Positions 1 to 6,929 are shown, counted from the first letter of the stretch. The stretch is DNA of 7,679 bases from Blastococcus sp. (GCA_025963345.1 JAOPUS010000103.1:1-7679); one strand, 5' to 3'. Notes: a model not told the origin generated them from the sequence alone. Translations and numbers: made by a program.

Positions 1-82
1 ACGACCCATCGAGAACAGAGTCCTCGGTGCGGGCACGGGGCGGCGAAGTCTCGCAACCATCCGGACGAGTGATCGCGGACGG

Positions 83-1102
83 TCAGCCGCCGAGGCGGAC
101 CCCGAACCGGAAACCGCGCTGGTCGACGCTGGTCACCGCGACGGGTGAGCCGTAGGTGCGCGCGTGCACCATCATCCCGTTGCCGATGTAGAGGCCCACG
201 TGGCTGATCGGTGTGTAGAAGAAGACCAGATCCCCCGCCTGCAGCTCCCCGCGCGACACCTGGGTGCCCAGCTGGGACTGCGCGCGGCTGGAGTGCGCCA
301 GCGAGTAGCCGGCCGCAGCGTAGGCGTAGGCCGTCAGGCCGGAGCAGTCGAAGGCGTCCGGGCCGGAGGCGGCGTGCTGGTAGGGGTCGCCCACCTGGGC
401 GAGGGCGGCCCGGATCGCCTCACCGGCGGCGCCGGGAGGCATCGGCAGATCCCTGGGTGCCTGCAGCGAACGCCCCGCCACGGCGGTGGTGACGGCGGCC
501 TGCTCGGTGGCCGACAGCCGCGCGAAGTCGGCCTGGTACCCGGCAATCTGCTTCTGGACCTCGGCCTGCTGTGCCTCGAGTTGCTCGAGGCCGGCCGTGG
601 CCGTCGCGGCGGCCTGGTCCGCGGCGGCCTGGGCCTGCTGCGCGGCAGCCTGCGCCGCGGCGACCTCGGAGACGACCGAATTCGTGTGCTCGGCGATCAT
701 GTCCAGCGTCGTCATCTGCTGGACGAGCTCGGTCGCCGACTCGCTGGTCAGGAACGCGGCGAACCGGGACTGGGTCTTGCCGGTGTAGCCGCTCTGGGCG
801 ATCGCCCGCAGCTGCGGCTCGTAGGCGGACAGCGCGGCCTGTGCCTCGGCAGCCTGCTGCGCGGCGGCCGCGGCGGCCTCCTGCTGGGCAGCGACGGTCA
901 GCTGCGCCTCGTGCACCTGCTCGTCGACGACGGTCAGCTGTTCCGCGGCCTGACGGACGAGCTCCATGGCCTCGCCGGCGGAACCGGGTGTGGCGCCGGC
1001 GGCGGCGGGTGAGAGCAGTCCGGTCGCGGCGGCGACCAGGACTGCACCCAGTGCCAGGGCTGCACCGGAACGGCGGCGAGGGGTCGTGCGGGTGAGCTGC
1101 AC
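83..1102 (-). CDS. Secreted NlpC/P60 (C40) peptidoglycan endopeptidase with N-terminal coiled coil
   Basis: This is probably an exported cell-wall hydrolase that cuts peptide stems of peptidoglycan, as RipA-like actinobacterial NlpC/P60 proteins do. With the GTG start at 1102 it has 339 residues. That start has a GGAGG site (1109-1113) exactly 6 nt upstream, which is far better than the ATG at 1213. It also places a classical signal peptide at the N-terminus: basic TRTTPRRR, then an Ala/Leu/Val core at about residues 13-30, and an AGA-TP cleavage site near residue 37. Residues of about 43-220 are Ala/Gln/Glu-rich and predicted coiled coil. The NlpC/P60 domain covers about 226-339. It has the catalytic Cys253 in DCSGL, His301 in SHVGLYIGNG and a third polar residue, His313, in MVHA, so it should be active. 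The coiled coil probably holds the enzyme inactive or tethers it to a partner; this is inferred from the family. It appears monocistronic. The exact bond cleaved cannot be read from sequence. Confidence 0.93.
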   Translation of the reverse strand: MQLTRTTPRRRSGAALALGAVLVAAATGLLSPAAAGATPGSAGEAMELVRQAAEQLTVVDEQVHEAQLTVAAQQEAAAAAAQQAAEAQAALSAYEPQLRAIAQSGYTGKTQSRFAAFLTSESATELVQQMTTLDMIAEHTNSVVSEVAAAQAAAQQAQAAADQAAATATAGLEQLEAQQAEVQKQIAGYQADFARLSATEQAAVTTAVAGRSLQAPRDLPMPPGAAGEAIRAALAQVGDPYQHAASGPDAFDCSGLTAYAYAAAGYSLAHSSRAQSQLGTQVSRGELQAGDLVFFYTPISHVGLYIGNGMMVHARTYGSPVAVTSVDQRGFRFGVRLGG

Positions 1103-1243
1103 CGTCGGCCTCCGTCTGCGTGCGCCGGGCCCGGGGAAGGGGCCACGATCCATGCGCGTCGGAACGACGGTAGGGAAGCGCTGTAGACAAGTAGTGGAGG
1201 GCGCGCTGGTCATCTTCTGTGCAACGCCACGCCTGTCACAGGA

Positions 1244-1252
1244 GTATTACCA
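1244..1252 (-). promoter_or_regulatory. Possible extended -10 promoter of the NlpC/P60 gene
   Basis: On the minus strand this reads TGGTAATAC, which fits an extended -10 (TGn plus a TAnnnT-like hexamer). It lies between the upstream gene's terminator and the NlpC/P60 start. No convincing -35 is visible at the usual distance. Transcription from here would give a leader of roughly 135 nt. An 11-nt palindrome, CCTGTGACAGG (1232-1242), sits just downstream. This is a weak call. Confidence 0.25.
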
Positions 1253-1297
1253 GGCCCCATTCGTCACTCCTCCGCGGGAATGGTGGAGTCGCTACAG

Positions 1298-1352
1298 AAA
1301 AATGTGCGCCCAGGGCGCATTCCACTCATGGAATTGCACTCTGGGCGCACAT
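1298..1352 (-). terminator. Intrinsic terminator of the small Cys-rich gene
   Basis: A perfect 12-bp inverted repeat (ATGTGCGCCCAG at 1302-1313, complement at 1341-1352) encloses a second perfect 6-bp hairpin (ATTCCA-CTCA-TGGAAT, 1319-1334). Read on the minus strand, the stem is followed directly by TTTTT (1302-1298). This is a textbook Rho-independent terminator for a transcript running leftwards out of the gene that stops at 1395, and it insulates the NlpC/P60 gene. There is no T tract on the plus-strand side, so it looks one-directional. Confidence 0.8.
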
Positions 1353-1394
1353 GACCGCCCGCCGGGTACGGCAGGCGGGACGCGCAGTACCGGC

Positions 1395-1697
1395 TCAGCC
1401 GGCGAGGGGCTCCTGGGCCTGCAGGCTGGTGACGGCGTCGAGGTCGCGCAGGATCGCGGCGAGCTCGTCGGCGGTCCACGCCTCGCAGCAGTCGCACCCG
1501 CCCTCGCGGTAGGTGGCGAGGCCGAGGCGGCCGCCGGCCTGGTCCTCCTCGATGGCGAGGTGGCCGGCGGACGGGTGACGATGGCAGGCGCAGCCCTGGG
1601 CGCAGAGGCCCAGACCCCACCCGGAGATGACGACCGTGCGGCCATCGTCCCGGACCTTGCCCACCTGAAAGACGGACGGCTTGCGACTCCTGGTCAC
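1395..1697 (-). CDS. Small Cys/His-rich protein, function unknown
   Basis: This is a 100-residue protein that I do not recognise. It starts at GTG 1697, with GGAGG at 1703-1707 five nt upstream. It has its own terminator (1298-1352), which supports it being a real, separately transcribed gene. There is no signal peptide or membrane segment. Residues 32-46 hold a tight cluster (Cys32, Cys36, Cys38, His39, His41, His46), and a second cluster, CDCC, covers residues 68-71 (Cys68, Cys70, Cys71). Two such clusters about 30 residues apart suggest a metal site (zinc or iron) or a redox role; this is inference. The C-terminal third (TADELAAILRDLDAVTSL) looks like an amphipathic helix. It lies downstream of tldE on the same strand, but a 411-bp gap argues against one operon. 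Other possibilities are a lineage-specific orphan or a very small metal-binding regulator. Confidence 0.72.
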   Translation of the reverse strand: MTRSRKPSVFQVGKVRDDGRTVVISGWGLGLCAQGCACHRHPSAGHLAIEEDQAGGRLGLATYREGGCDCCEAWTADELAAILRDLDAVTSLQAQEPLAG

Positions 1698-1718
1698 AGA
1701 GTCCTCCCCTCGACAGTC

Positions 1719-1733
1719 CCGTTCGGAGAACGG
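1719..1733. promoter_or_regulatory. Operator-like palindrome upstream of the small Cys-rich gene
   Basis: CCGTTC-GGA-GAACGG is a perfect 6-bp inverted repeat with a 3-nt centre. It lies about 11 nt upstream of the Shine-Dalgarno of the gene starting at 1697. It could be a repressor site or a small leader hairpin. No clear -10/-35 can be assigned around it, so its role is open. Confidence 0.35.
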
Positions 1734-2108
1734 AACCCCTGTGCATGTGGCGAAAAGGCGAAGCTGACCGACATATCGGCAGGAATCGCGTGGAACTGAA
1801 TCCCTGAGCGCGAAATCTGTTCCGATTGCGGGGTGCAGCTGCGTCGCTCTTTCCGTACTCAGCGTAGCCGCGCCAGCACACGTCGTCGCCGTCAGTTTTC
1901 ACCATCGATGTCGCCGAACCGTTGGCGCACATGCACCATCCCGGGCCTCCCGGCGGTGCCGGAGTGACGGGTGGGATTTCACCTCACAAAGCGGCAGTCA
2001 CACCCCGACGGCAGGGAGTCGTACAGCGCAGGTCACCGCACCGCACCGCCCGAGGCGACGGCGCATGGCGTAGCCGATCGCGCGCGGAACGCGGCGACGG
2101 GAGGGCCG
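1734..2108. other. Intergenic gap without a convincing gene
   Basis: This is the stretch between the small Cys-rich gene and the tldE stop. Open frames exist on both strands, but they lack a good ribosome binding site, a recognisable protein or typical high-GC third-position use. The part from about 1740 to 1900 is visibly less GC-rich than the flanking genes, which suits a promoter/leader region for the leftward gene. I see no T-tract terminator behind tldE and no RNA gene here. Confidence 0.6.
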
Positions 2109-3497
2109 TCAGCTGGCCGGGCTGACGCTGCTCATGTTGAAGTCCGGTACCCGCACCGTCGGCATCGCCGCACGGGTGAACCAGTCGTTCCATTCCCGGG
2201 GCAGGGTGCGCTCGGTCCGGCCGGCCTGCACGATCCGGCCGAGGAGGTCGACCGGCGACTCGTTGAACCGGAAGTTGTTCACCGCGCCGGTCACCTCGCC
2301 GTTCTCGACCAGGAACACCCCGTCGCGGGTGAGGCCGGTCAGCAGCAGGGTCTGCGGGTCGACCTCGCGGATGTACCAGAGCGTCGTCAGCAGGAGGCCG
2401 CGCTCGGTCGCGGCGAGCATCTCCTCCTGGGTCGCGGTCGCGTTCGGATCCTCGAGGATCAGGTTGTCGAGTGCGGCCGTGGCCGGGGCCGTCGTCTTCA
2501 GCGCCCAGGCCCGCGGCCGGATCAGGTTGGTCAGGACGCCGTTCTCGATCCAGTTGACCGCCGGCGTGGCCATGCCGTTGTCGAAGACCGACGCGGAGCC
2601 CGACGAAGCAGCCACCACCTGGAACGAAGCGGTCTCCAGCCCGGGAGCGTTCGGGTCACTGCGCAGCGTCAGCGGGAGAGCGGCCAGCCGCTCGCCGATC
2701 CGGTTCCCGCCGCCCGGACGCGCGAAGACGTTGCGGCCCTCGTCGGCGTCGCGGGCCTCCATCGTCCAGTAGAGGTAGATCATCAGGTCGCTGATCGCCG
2801 AGGGCGGCAGCAGCGTCTCGTACCGCCCGGCGGGCAGCTCGATCCGGCGCTGCGACCAGCCCATCTTGCGCTCGACGTCGGTCGCGAGGTCGGCCACCGA
2901 GACGTCGCGGAAGTCCCGCGTGCCCATGCCTGCCCACACCGAGCGGGAGAAGTCCGGGCTCTTGCCGTTGAGCTCGACCCGCCCGGTCGGCTGGTCGTGC
3001 CGCAGCCGCAGGCCGGTCGACGTCCCGAGGTAGGTCGTGCGCATCGCGTGCTCTGCGAAGCCGAAGAGGAGCTCGTCGCGGTCGCGCGCCTCCCCGAAGG
3101 CCTGACCCAGCGCGGGTGCGAACTCGCCGAACACCTCGATCGAGGTCTCGGCCGACACGGCGTCCCAGTCGCCGCTGCCCGGGGGAGTCTCGCTGATCAG
3201 CGGGACGGCGTCCTCGGCCGGTCCGGCGTCCCGCGCGGCCTGTTCGCTGGCCGCCACGAGCGTCGCGACGTCCGGCGTCCCGGTGCGGGCGACGGTGCCG
3301 GCGGCCATCCCGGCGCCGCCGTCGACGAAGGAGATGACCACGACGTGCCGTGAGCGCATCGCGCCATTGGTGGTCAGGCTGTTGGCCGCCCAGCGGAGAT
3401 TGGCCTCGGAGCTGTCGGTGACGAAGGTGACCTGACCGTCCGCCGTCGAGGCCGCCAGGGCGCGCTCGACGAGTTCCTGCGGGGTGCACTGACTCAT
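2109..3497 (-). CDS. tldE: TldE/PmbA family protein, non-catalytic partner of TldD
   Basis: This is the second subunit of the TldD/TldE protease, a cytoplasmic heterodimer that digests unfolded or modified peptides. In enterobacteria it helps mature microcin B17 and degrade the CcdA antitoxin. The protein has 462 residues, normal for the family. It lacks the HExxxH zinc motif carried by TldD, as TldE subunits do. The C-terminal family signature is present around LTGLTRDGVFLVENGEVTG, followed by NNFRFNESPVDLL. The ATG at 3497 overlaps the tldD stop as ATGA, and an AGGAGG site lies 7 nt upstream, so the start is secure and translation is coupled to tldD. Both subunits should therefore be made in similar amounts. 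Its substrate in this organism is unknown. Confidence 0.93.
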   Translation of the reverse strand: MSQCTPQELVERALAASTADGQVTFVTDSSEANLRWAANSLTTNGAMRSRHVVVISFVDGGAGMAAGTVARTGTPDVATLVAASEQAARDAGPAEDAVPLISETPPGSGDWDAVSAETSIEVFGEFAPALGQAFGEARDRDELLFGFAEHAMRTTYLGTSTGLRLRHDQPTGRVELNGKSPDFSRSVWAGMGTRDFRDVSVADLATDVERKMGWSQRRIELPAGRYETLLPPSAISDLMIYLYWTMEARDADEGRNVFARPGGGNRIGERLAALPLTLRSDPNAPGLETASFQVVAASSGSASVFDNGMATPAVNWIENGVLTNLIRPRAWALKTTAPATAALDNLILEDPNATATQEEMLAATERGLLLTTLWYIREVDPQTLLLTGLTRDGVFLVENGEVTGAVNNFRFNESPVDLLGRIVQAGRTERTLPREWNDWFTRAAMPTVRVPDFNMSSVSPAS

Positions 3498-5008
3498 CGC
3501 CCGGCCTCCTGGACGGTGTTCAGGATGGACACGTTCTCGAACAGCGCGGTCGGACAGCCGTGGCTGACCGGCGCGACCTGTCCCGGCTGGGCCTTGCCGC
3601 AGTTGAACGCGCCGCCGAGGACGTAGGTCTGCGGGCCGCCGACCACCGACATCGAGCCCCAGAAGTCGGTCGTCGTCGCCTGGTAGGCCACGTCGCGCAG
3701 CTGGCCCGCGAGCCGGCCGTTCTCGATCTTGTAGAAGCGCTGGCCGGTGAACTGGAAGTTGTAGCGCTGCATGTCGATCGACCAGCTCTTGTCGCCGACG
3801 ACGTAGATGCCGCGCTCGACGCCGCCGATGATCTCCTCCGTCGACGGGCCGTCGGGCGCCGGCTGCAGCGAGACGTTGGCCATCCTCTGCACCGGCACGT
3901 GACTGGACGAGTCGGCGAACGCACAGCCGTTGGAACGGGGCATGCCACGCAGCCGGGCCATGTTGCGGTCGACCTGGTACCCGACCAGGACGCCGTCCTT
4001 CACGATGTCCCACTGCTGACCGGCGACGCCCTCGTCGTCCCAGCCGACGGTGGACAGCCCGTGCCGCGCCGTGCGGTCACCGGTGACGTTCATCAGCGGC
4101 GAGCCGTACCGCAGGCTGTCGAGCTTGTCGACGGTCGCGAACGACGTCCCCGCGTAGGCGGCCTCGTAGCCCAGCGCCCGGTCGAGCTCGGTGGCGTGCC
4201 CGACGGACTCGTGGATGGTGAGGTAGAGGTTCGTGGGGTCGACGACGAGGTCGTAGCGGCCGGCCTCGACCGAGGGCGCCTTCGTCTTCTCCCGCAGCAG
4301 CTCGGGCATCTCGGCCAGCTCCCCGCGCCAGTTCCAGGAGCTGCCGGTCAGGTACTCCCACCCCTTGCCGACCGGCGGGGCGAGCGTGCGCATGCTCTCG
4401 AACTGACCGGTGGCGCGGTCGACGGTGAGCGCGGTGAACTCCGGGTGGATGCGCACGCGCTGCTGGCGGGTGCGGGTGCCGGCGGTGTCGGCGTAGTACT
4501 TCTGCTCCTTCACGTGCATGCAGCTGCTCTGCACGTGCTCCACGCCGTCGGCGGTCATCAGCTGCTCGGACAGCTCGATGAGCAGCGCGCTCTTCTCGCT
4601 GTCGGGCACCTCGAACGGGTCGATCTCGTAGTCGGAGACCCACATGGCGTCGGCGTAGACCGGCTCGGGGGCGAGCTCCACCCGGTCGCTGTTGATCGAC
4701 GCGGAGACCTTGGCGACGGTGACGGCCTCCTCGGCCAGGCGCACGGCCTCGGCAGCGGTGAGGACGACGCCCGCGGCGAAGCCCCACGTGCCCTCGTGGA
4801 CCACGCGGACGGCGAGCCCGAGGTCCTCGCCGTCGGTGAACGACTCCGGCCGGGCGTCGCGCAGGCTGACCGTCTGGGTGTGGATGCGCTCGACCCGGAT
4901 GTCGGCGTGCTCGCAGCCGAGGTCGACCGCCCGGGTGAGCGCGGCGTCGGTCAGCGCGGCCAGCGGCAGGGCGAGGAACGTCTCGTCGACGGTGCGGGAG
5001 GGTGCCAC
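3494..5008 (-). CDS. tldD: TldD family zinc metalloprotease, catalytic subunit
   Basis: This is the zinc-bearing subunit of the TldD/TldE peptidase. From the GTG at 5008 it has 504 residues. The active-site motif HESVGH (His266, Glu267, His271) is followed by the typical TELDRALG segment. Cys470 in FNCGKAQ aligns by eye with the conserved CGK cysteine that acts as the third zinc ligand in TldD. Also visible are the conserved GWDDEGVAGQ (about 322-331) and RNMARLRGMPRSNG (about 348-361) stretches. All key residues are intact, so it should be active. The GTG start is chosen because the N-terminal domain begins immediately after it; its AGGGG site (5012-5016) is closely spaced and weak. It is the first gene of a two-gene operon with tldE. 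The reading frame stays open far upstream, but only as a shadow of the divergent gene. A strong inverted repeat begins 29 nt before the start. Confidence 0.93.
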   Translation of the reverse strand: MAPSRTVDETFLALPLAALTDAALTRAVDLGCEHADIRVERIHTQTVSLRDARPESFTDGEDLGLAVRVVHEGTWGFAAGVVLTAAEAVRLAEEAVTVAKVSASINSDRVELAPEPVYADAMWVSDYEIDPFEVPDSEKSALLIELSEQLMTADGVEHVQSSCMHVKEQKYYADTAGTRTRQQRVRIHPEFTALTVDRATGQFESMRTLAPPVGKGWEYLTGSSWNWRGELAEMPELLREKTKAPSVEAGRYDLVVDPTNLYLTIHESVGHATELDRALGYEAAYAGTSFATVDKLDSLRYGSPLMNVTGDRTARHGLSTVGWDDEGVAGQQWDIVKDGVLVGYQVDRNMARLRGMPRSNGCAFADSSSHVPVQRMANVSLQPAPDGPSTEEIIGGVERGIYVVGDKSWSIDMQRYNFQFTGQRFYKIENGRLAGQLRDVAYQATTTDFWGSMSVVGGPQTYVLGGAFNCGKAQPGQVAPVSHGCPTALFENVSILNTVQEAGR

Positions 5009-5037
5009 GCGCCCCTGTCTACCAGCCCCGTCGCACA

Positions 5038-5101
5038 CGGCGAGATCTGCACACTGGCCCTCATCAGGGCCCAGATGTGGGCGAGTGTGCAGATCTCGCC
5101 G
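5038..5101. repeat. Perfect 18-bp inverted repeat in the divergent tldD/hydrolase gap
   Basis: The left arm is 5038-5055 (CGGCGAGATCTGCACACT) and its exact complement is at 5084-5101. The 28-nt centre can form either of two small competing hairpins: GGCCC-GGGCC (5056-5071) or GCCC-GGGC (5069-5082). The repeat lies between two divergent start codons (5008 minus, 5141 plus), so it is not a terminator by position and has no T tract. It could be a dyad operator, a leader hairpin in both mRNAs, or a copy of a dispersed palindromic element. Confidence 0.85.
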
Positions 5102-5140
5102 GGCAGGGATGGGATGACGGCCGGCGGGTACCGGCCGCGC

Positions 5141-5956
5141 ATGGCCGACACCGGGGACGACGTCACGCTCACCTTCGGCGGGAACGCCACGACGCTGCTG
5201 CGGATCGGTCCGTTCACGGTGCTCACCGACCCGAACTTCCTGCACCGCGGGCAGCGGGCACACCTGGGTTACGGGCTCCGCGCCAAACGGCTGACGGAGC
5301 CGGCCCTCCAGCCGACCCAGCTGCCGGCGCTCGACGGCATCCTGCTCAGCCACATGCACGGCGACCACTGGGACCGCATCGCCACGAAGTCCCTGCCCAA
5401 GGCCACGCCCGTCGTCACCACGCCGGAGGCCGCGAAGTGCCTGGCCGACCGGGGCTTCACCCAGACGTCGGACCTGCGCGCCTGGGAGACCCACGAGTTC
5501 ACCCGTGGCACCGACACGCTGCGGATCACGTCGGTGCCCGGGGTGCACGGCCCCGGAGCGCTCGACCGCGTGCTCCCACAGGTGATGGGCAGCGTCGTCG
5601 AGCTGGTGCGCGGGGGCGTGACGGGCGGGGAGGTGTCCTGGCGGGGCTTCATCAGCGGCGACACCCTCTACCGGCCGTTCCTCGGCGAGGTGCTGGAGCG
5701 GTGCGGGCCCCTCGACGTGCTGATCCCCCATCTGGGCGGCACGAAGGTCCTCGGCATCACCGTCACGATGGACGCCCGGCAGGGCGCGGACCTGGTCGAG
5801 CTGCTGAAGCCGCCGGTCACCGTGCCGGTCCACTACGACGACTACGACCGGTTCAAGAGCCCGCTGGGCGACTTCCTTGCCGAGGTCGGCCGACGGGAGC
5901 TGCCCGGCGAGTTGCGGACCGCGCAGCGCGGCGACACCGTCTCGCTCCGCGCCTGA
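5141..5956 (+). CDS. Metallo-beta-lactamase-fold hydrolase
   Basis: This is a cytoplasmic metal-dependent hydrolase of the beta-lactamase superfamily (UlaG/RomA-like branch). The substrate cannot be predicted. From the ATG at 5141 it has 271 residues. The metal motif is HMHGDHWD (His71, His73, Asp75, His76). Further candidate ligands are His136 in PGVHGPG, Asp174 in ISGDT, His197 in IPHLGGT and His231 in VPVHYDDYD, so the dinuclear site appears complete. The N-terminal strands (VTLTFGGNATTLLRIG, then VLTDPNFL) match the usual start of the fold. An in-frame ATG at 5114 would add 9 residues; neither start has a strong ribosome binding site, and 5141 is preferred because the fold begins right after it. 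There is no signal peptide. It is divergent from tldD and stands alone, since the next gene is convergent. A role in detoxification or lactone/phosphodiester hydrolysis would be a guess. Confidence 0.9.
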   Translation: MADTGDDVTLTFGGNATTLLRIGPFTVLTDPNFLHRGQRAHLGYGLRAKRLTEPALQPTQLPALDGILLSHMHGDHWDRIATKSLPKATPVVTTPEAAKCLADRGFTQTSDLRAWETHEFTRGTDTLRITSVPGVHGPGALDRVLPQVMGSVVELVRGGVTGGEVSWRGFISGDTLYRPFLGEVLERCGPLDVLIPHLGGTKVLGITVTMDARQGADLVELLKPPVTVPVHYDDYDRFKSPLGDFLAEVGRRELPGELRTAQRGDTVSLRA

Positions 5957-5974
5957 GCGGTCCTCCAGTGGAAA

Positions 5975-6042
5975 CGATCATGAAGTCCGCGGGGTGACAC
6001 GCCCCTGGCAGACGGCGTGTCACCACCGGAACTTCATGATCG
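5975..6042. repeat. Two-stage inverted repeat between convergent genes
   Basis: The outer arms CGATCATGAAGT (5975-5986) and ACTTCATGATCG (6031-6042) are a perfect 12-bp match, extended by CCG/CGG across a one-base bulge. The inner arms GGTGACACGCC (5993-6003) and GGCGTGTCACC (6014-6024) are a perfect 11-bp match around a 10-nt loop. The element sits 18 bp after one stop codon and 18 bp before the other. It could act as a bidirectional terminator, but neither side has a T tract. Its nested design resembles the repeat at 5038-5101. Confidence 0.85.
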
Positions 6043-6060
6043 CGGCCTGGGGGCAGCGGG

Positions 6061-6543
6061 TCAGCTGCGGGTGAGGACCTCGTCGAGGCGCTCGTAGCCC
6101 TCGTTGATGCCGGTCTCCATGCCGCTCGCGACGAAGGCGTCGCGGTCGGCGAACGAGTCGACCAGCGACGTCGCGGTCAGCCGGGTGCGACCGCTGCCGA
6201 GGTCCTCCAGGACGAGCTTCTCCAGGGCGACAGCGTCCGGCATGCCCTCGAAGGTGAACGTCTGGACGATCAGCTCGTTCGGCCGCACCTCGTGGAAGGA
6301 CCCATGGAAGCCGTACTCCTCGTCCGCCCGCGAGTGCACGTAGCGGTAGGACCCGCCGGTCCGGCAGTCGTAGTGGTCGATCCGCATCGTGAGGTCCCGC
6401 GGGCCGAGCCACTGGACGACGAGGTCGGGATCGGTGTGGGCGCGGAAGACCTTCTCGGGCGGGGCGTCGAACTCCCGGACGATTCGGACGAGCGGGACGT
6501 CGGGGTCGGAGACGATCTGGGTCTCGTGCTGCGTGGTGGTCAT
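6061..6543 (-). CDS. SRPBCC / AHSA1-like domain protein
   Basis: This 160-residue cytoplasmic protein consists of one START-like (SRPBCC, AHSA1/Hsp90 ATPase activator homologue-type) domain, a helix-grip fold with a deep hydrophobic pocket. Family landmarks include VRIVREFDAPPEKVFRAHTD (about 18-37), VVQWLGP, DCRTGGSYRYV, HGSFHEVRPNELIVQTFTFE, and the C-terminal SGMETGINEGYERLDEVL helix. Bacterial members near ArsR regulators probably bind or act on small hydrophobic compounds; the ligand is unknown. The ATG at 6543 overlaps the arsR stop as ATGA, with an AGGAAGGA site just upstream, so it is co-transcribed and coupled to the regulator. It is presumably repressed by that ArsR protein. True Hsp90 co-chaperone activity is not implied. 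Confidence 0.92.
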   Translation of the reverse strand: MTTTQHETQIVSDPDVPLVRIVREFDAPPEKVFRAHTDPDLVVQWLGPRDLTMRIDHYDCRTGGSYRYVHSRADEEYGFHGSFHEVRPNELIVQTFTFEGMPDAVALEKLVLEDLGSGRTRLTATSLVDSFADRDAFVASGMETGINEGYERLDEVLTRS

Positions 6544-6929
6544 GACGGTGTTCCTTCCTGCGGGATGGGAGTGGGCGCGGCATCGGTGGGCGGGTGGGGA
6601 GCGACGTCGTCGGGCATCGCGCGGAGGACGTCGTCGAGACGGCGGTAACGCTCCTCGGCCTGCTGCCGGTAGCGCTCGATCCACCTGGTCATCAGGTCGA
6701 AGACATTCGCCTCGAGGTGCACCGGGCGGCGCTGGGCCTCCCGGCTCCGGCTCACCAGGCCGGCGTCCTCGAGCACCTTGAGGTGCTTGGAGACGGCCTG
6801 GACGGTCACGTCGTAGGGCGCGGCGAGCTCGTTCACCGTGGCGTCGCCGACCGCGAGCCGCGCCACGATGTCCCGCCGGGTGGGGTCGGCCAGCGCCGAG
6901 AACACCCGGGAGAGCGGATCTGCCACCAC
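6540..6929 (-). CDS. ArsR-family winged-helix transcriptional regulator
   Basis: This is a 129-residue dimeric DNA-binding repressor of the ArsR type. The winged helix is clear: the N-terminal RVFSALADPTRRDIVARLA, the recognition region VNELAAPYDVTVQAVSKHLK, then LEDAGLVSRSREAQRRPVHL for the wing. There is no cysteine anywhere, so the usual CxC metal site is absent. It belongs to the group paired with SRPBCC proteins and is probably not a metal sensor. The last 25 residues or so are Pro/Ala/Asp-rich and likely disordered. Two GTG codons are in tandem; the first (6929) is chosen because GGAGG (6937-6941) lies 7 nt away. Two matching palindromes flank its promoter, which strongly suggests autorepression of the arsR-SRPBCC operon. 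Confidence 0.93.
   Translation of the reverse strand: MVADPLSRVFSALADPTRRDIVARLAVGDATVNELAAPYDVTVQAVSKHLKVLEDAGLVSRSREAQRRPVHLEANVFDLMTRWIERYRQQAEERYRRLDDVLRAMPDDVAPHPPTDAAPTPIPQEGTPS

Noticed and set aside
1103..1213. Longer NlpC/P60 start at ATG 1213 adding 37 residues
   Set aside because: The added part is Pro/Arg-rich with no family match and would bury the signal peptide; the GTG at 1102 has an ideal GGAGG spacing.
1103..1260. A c-di-AMP (ydaO-type) riboswitch before the NlpC/P60 gene, as found before some actinobacterial cell-wall hydrolases
   Set aside because: I could not find the conserved core segments of that riboswitch; a covariance-model search would settle it.
1780..1932. Minus-strand open frame beginning MCANGSATSMVKTDGDD that looks protein-like for about 30 residues
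   Set aside because: It has no good ribosome binding site, its third-position base use is not that of neighbouring genes, and it runs on out of frame through the small Cys-rich gene.
1922..2125. Plus-strand 67-codon open frame in the gap after tldE
   Set aside because: It is Arg/Gly/Pro-rich, as chance frames are in GC-rich DNA, with no Shine-Dalgarno, and it overlaps the tldE stop.
5060..5067. CTGATGAG on the minus strand, the conserved core of hammerhead ribozymes, inside the 5038-5101 repeat
   Set aside because: The required GAAA after stem II and a cleavage triplet in the right place are missing; the match is chance within a palindrome.
3560..5140. Very long plus-strand open frame running antisense through tldD into the hydrolase gene
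   Set aside because: Composition is typical of an antisense shadow of a high-GC gene; homology to the metallo-beta-lactamase fold begins only at about 5141.
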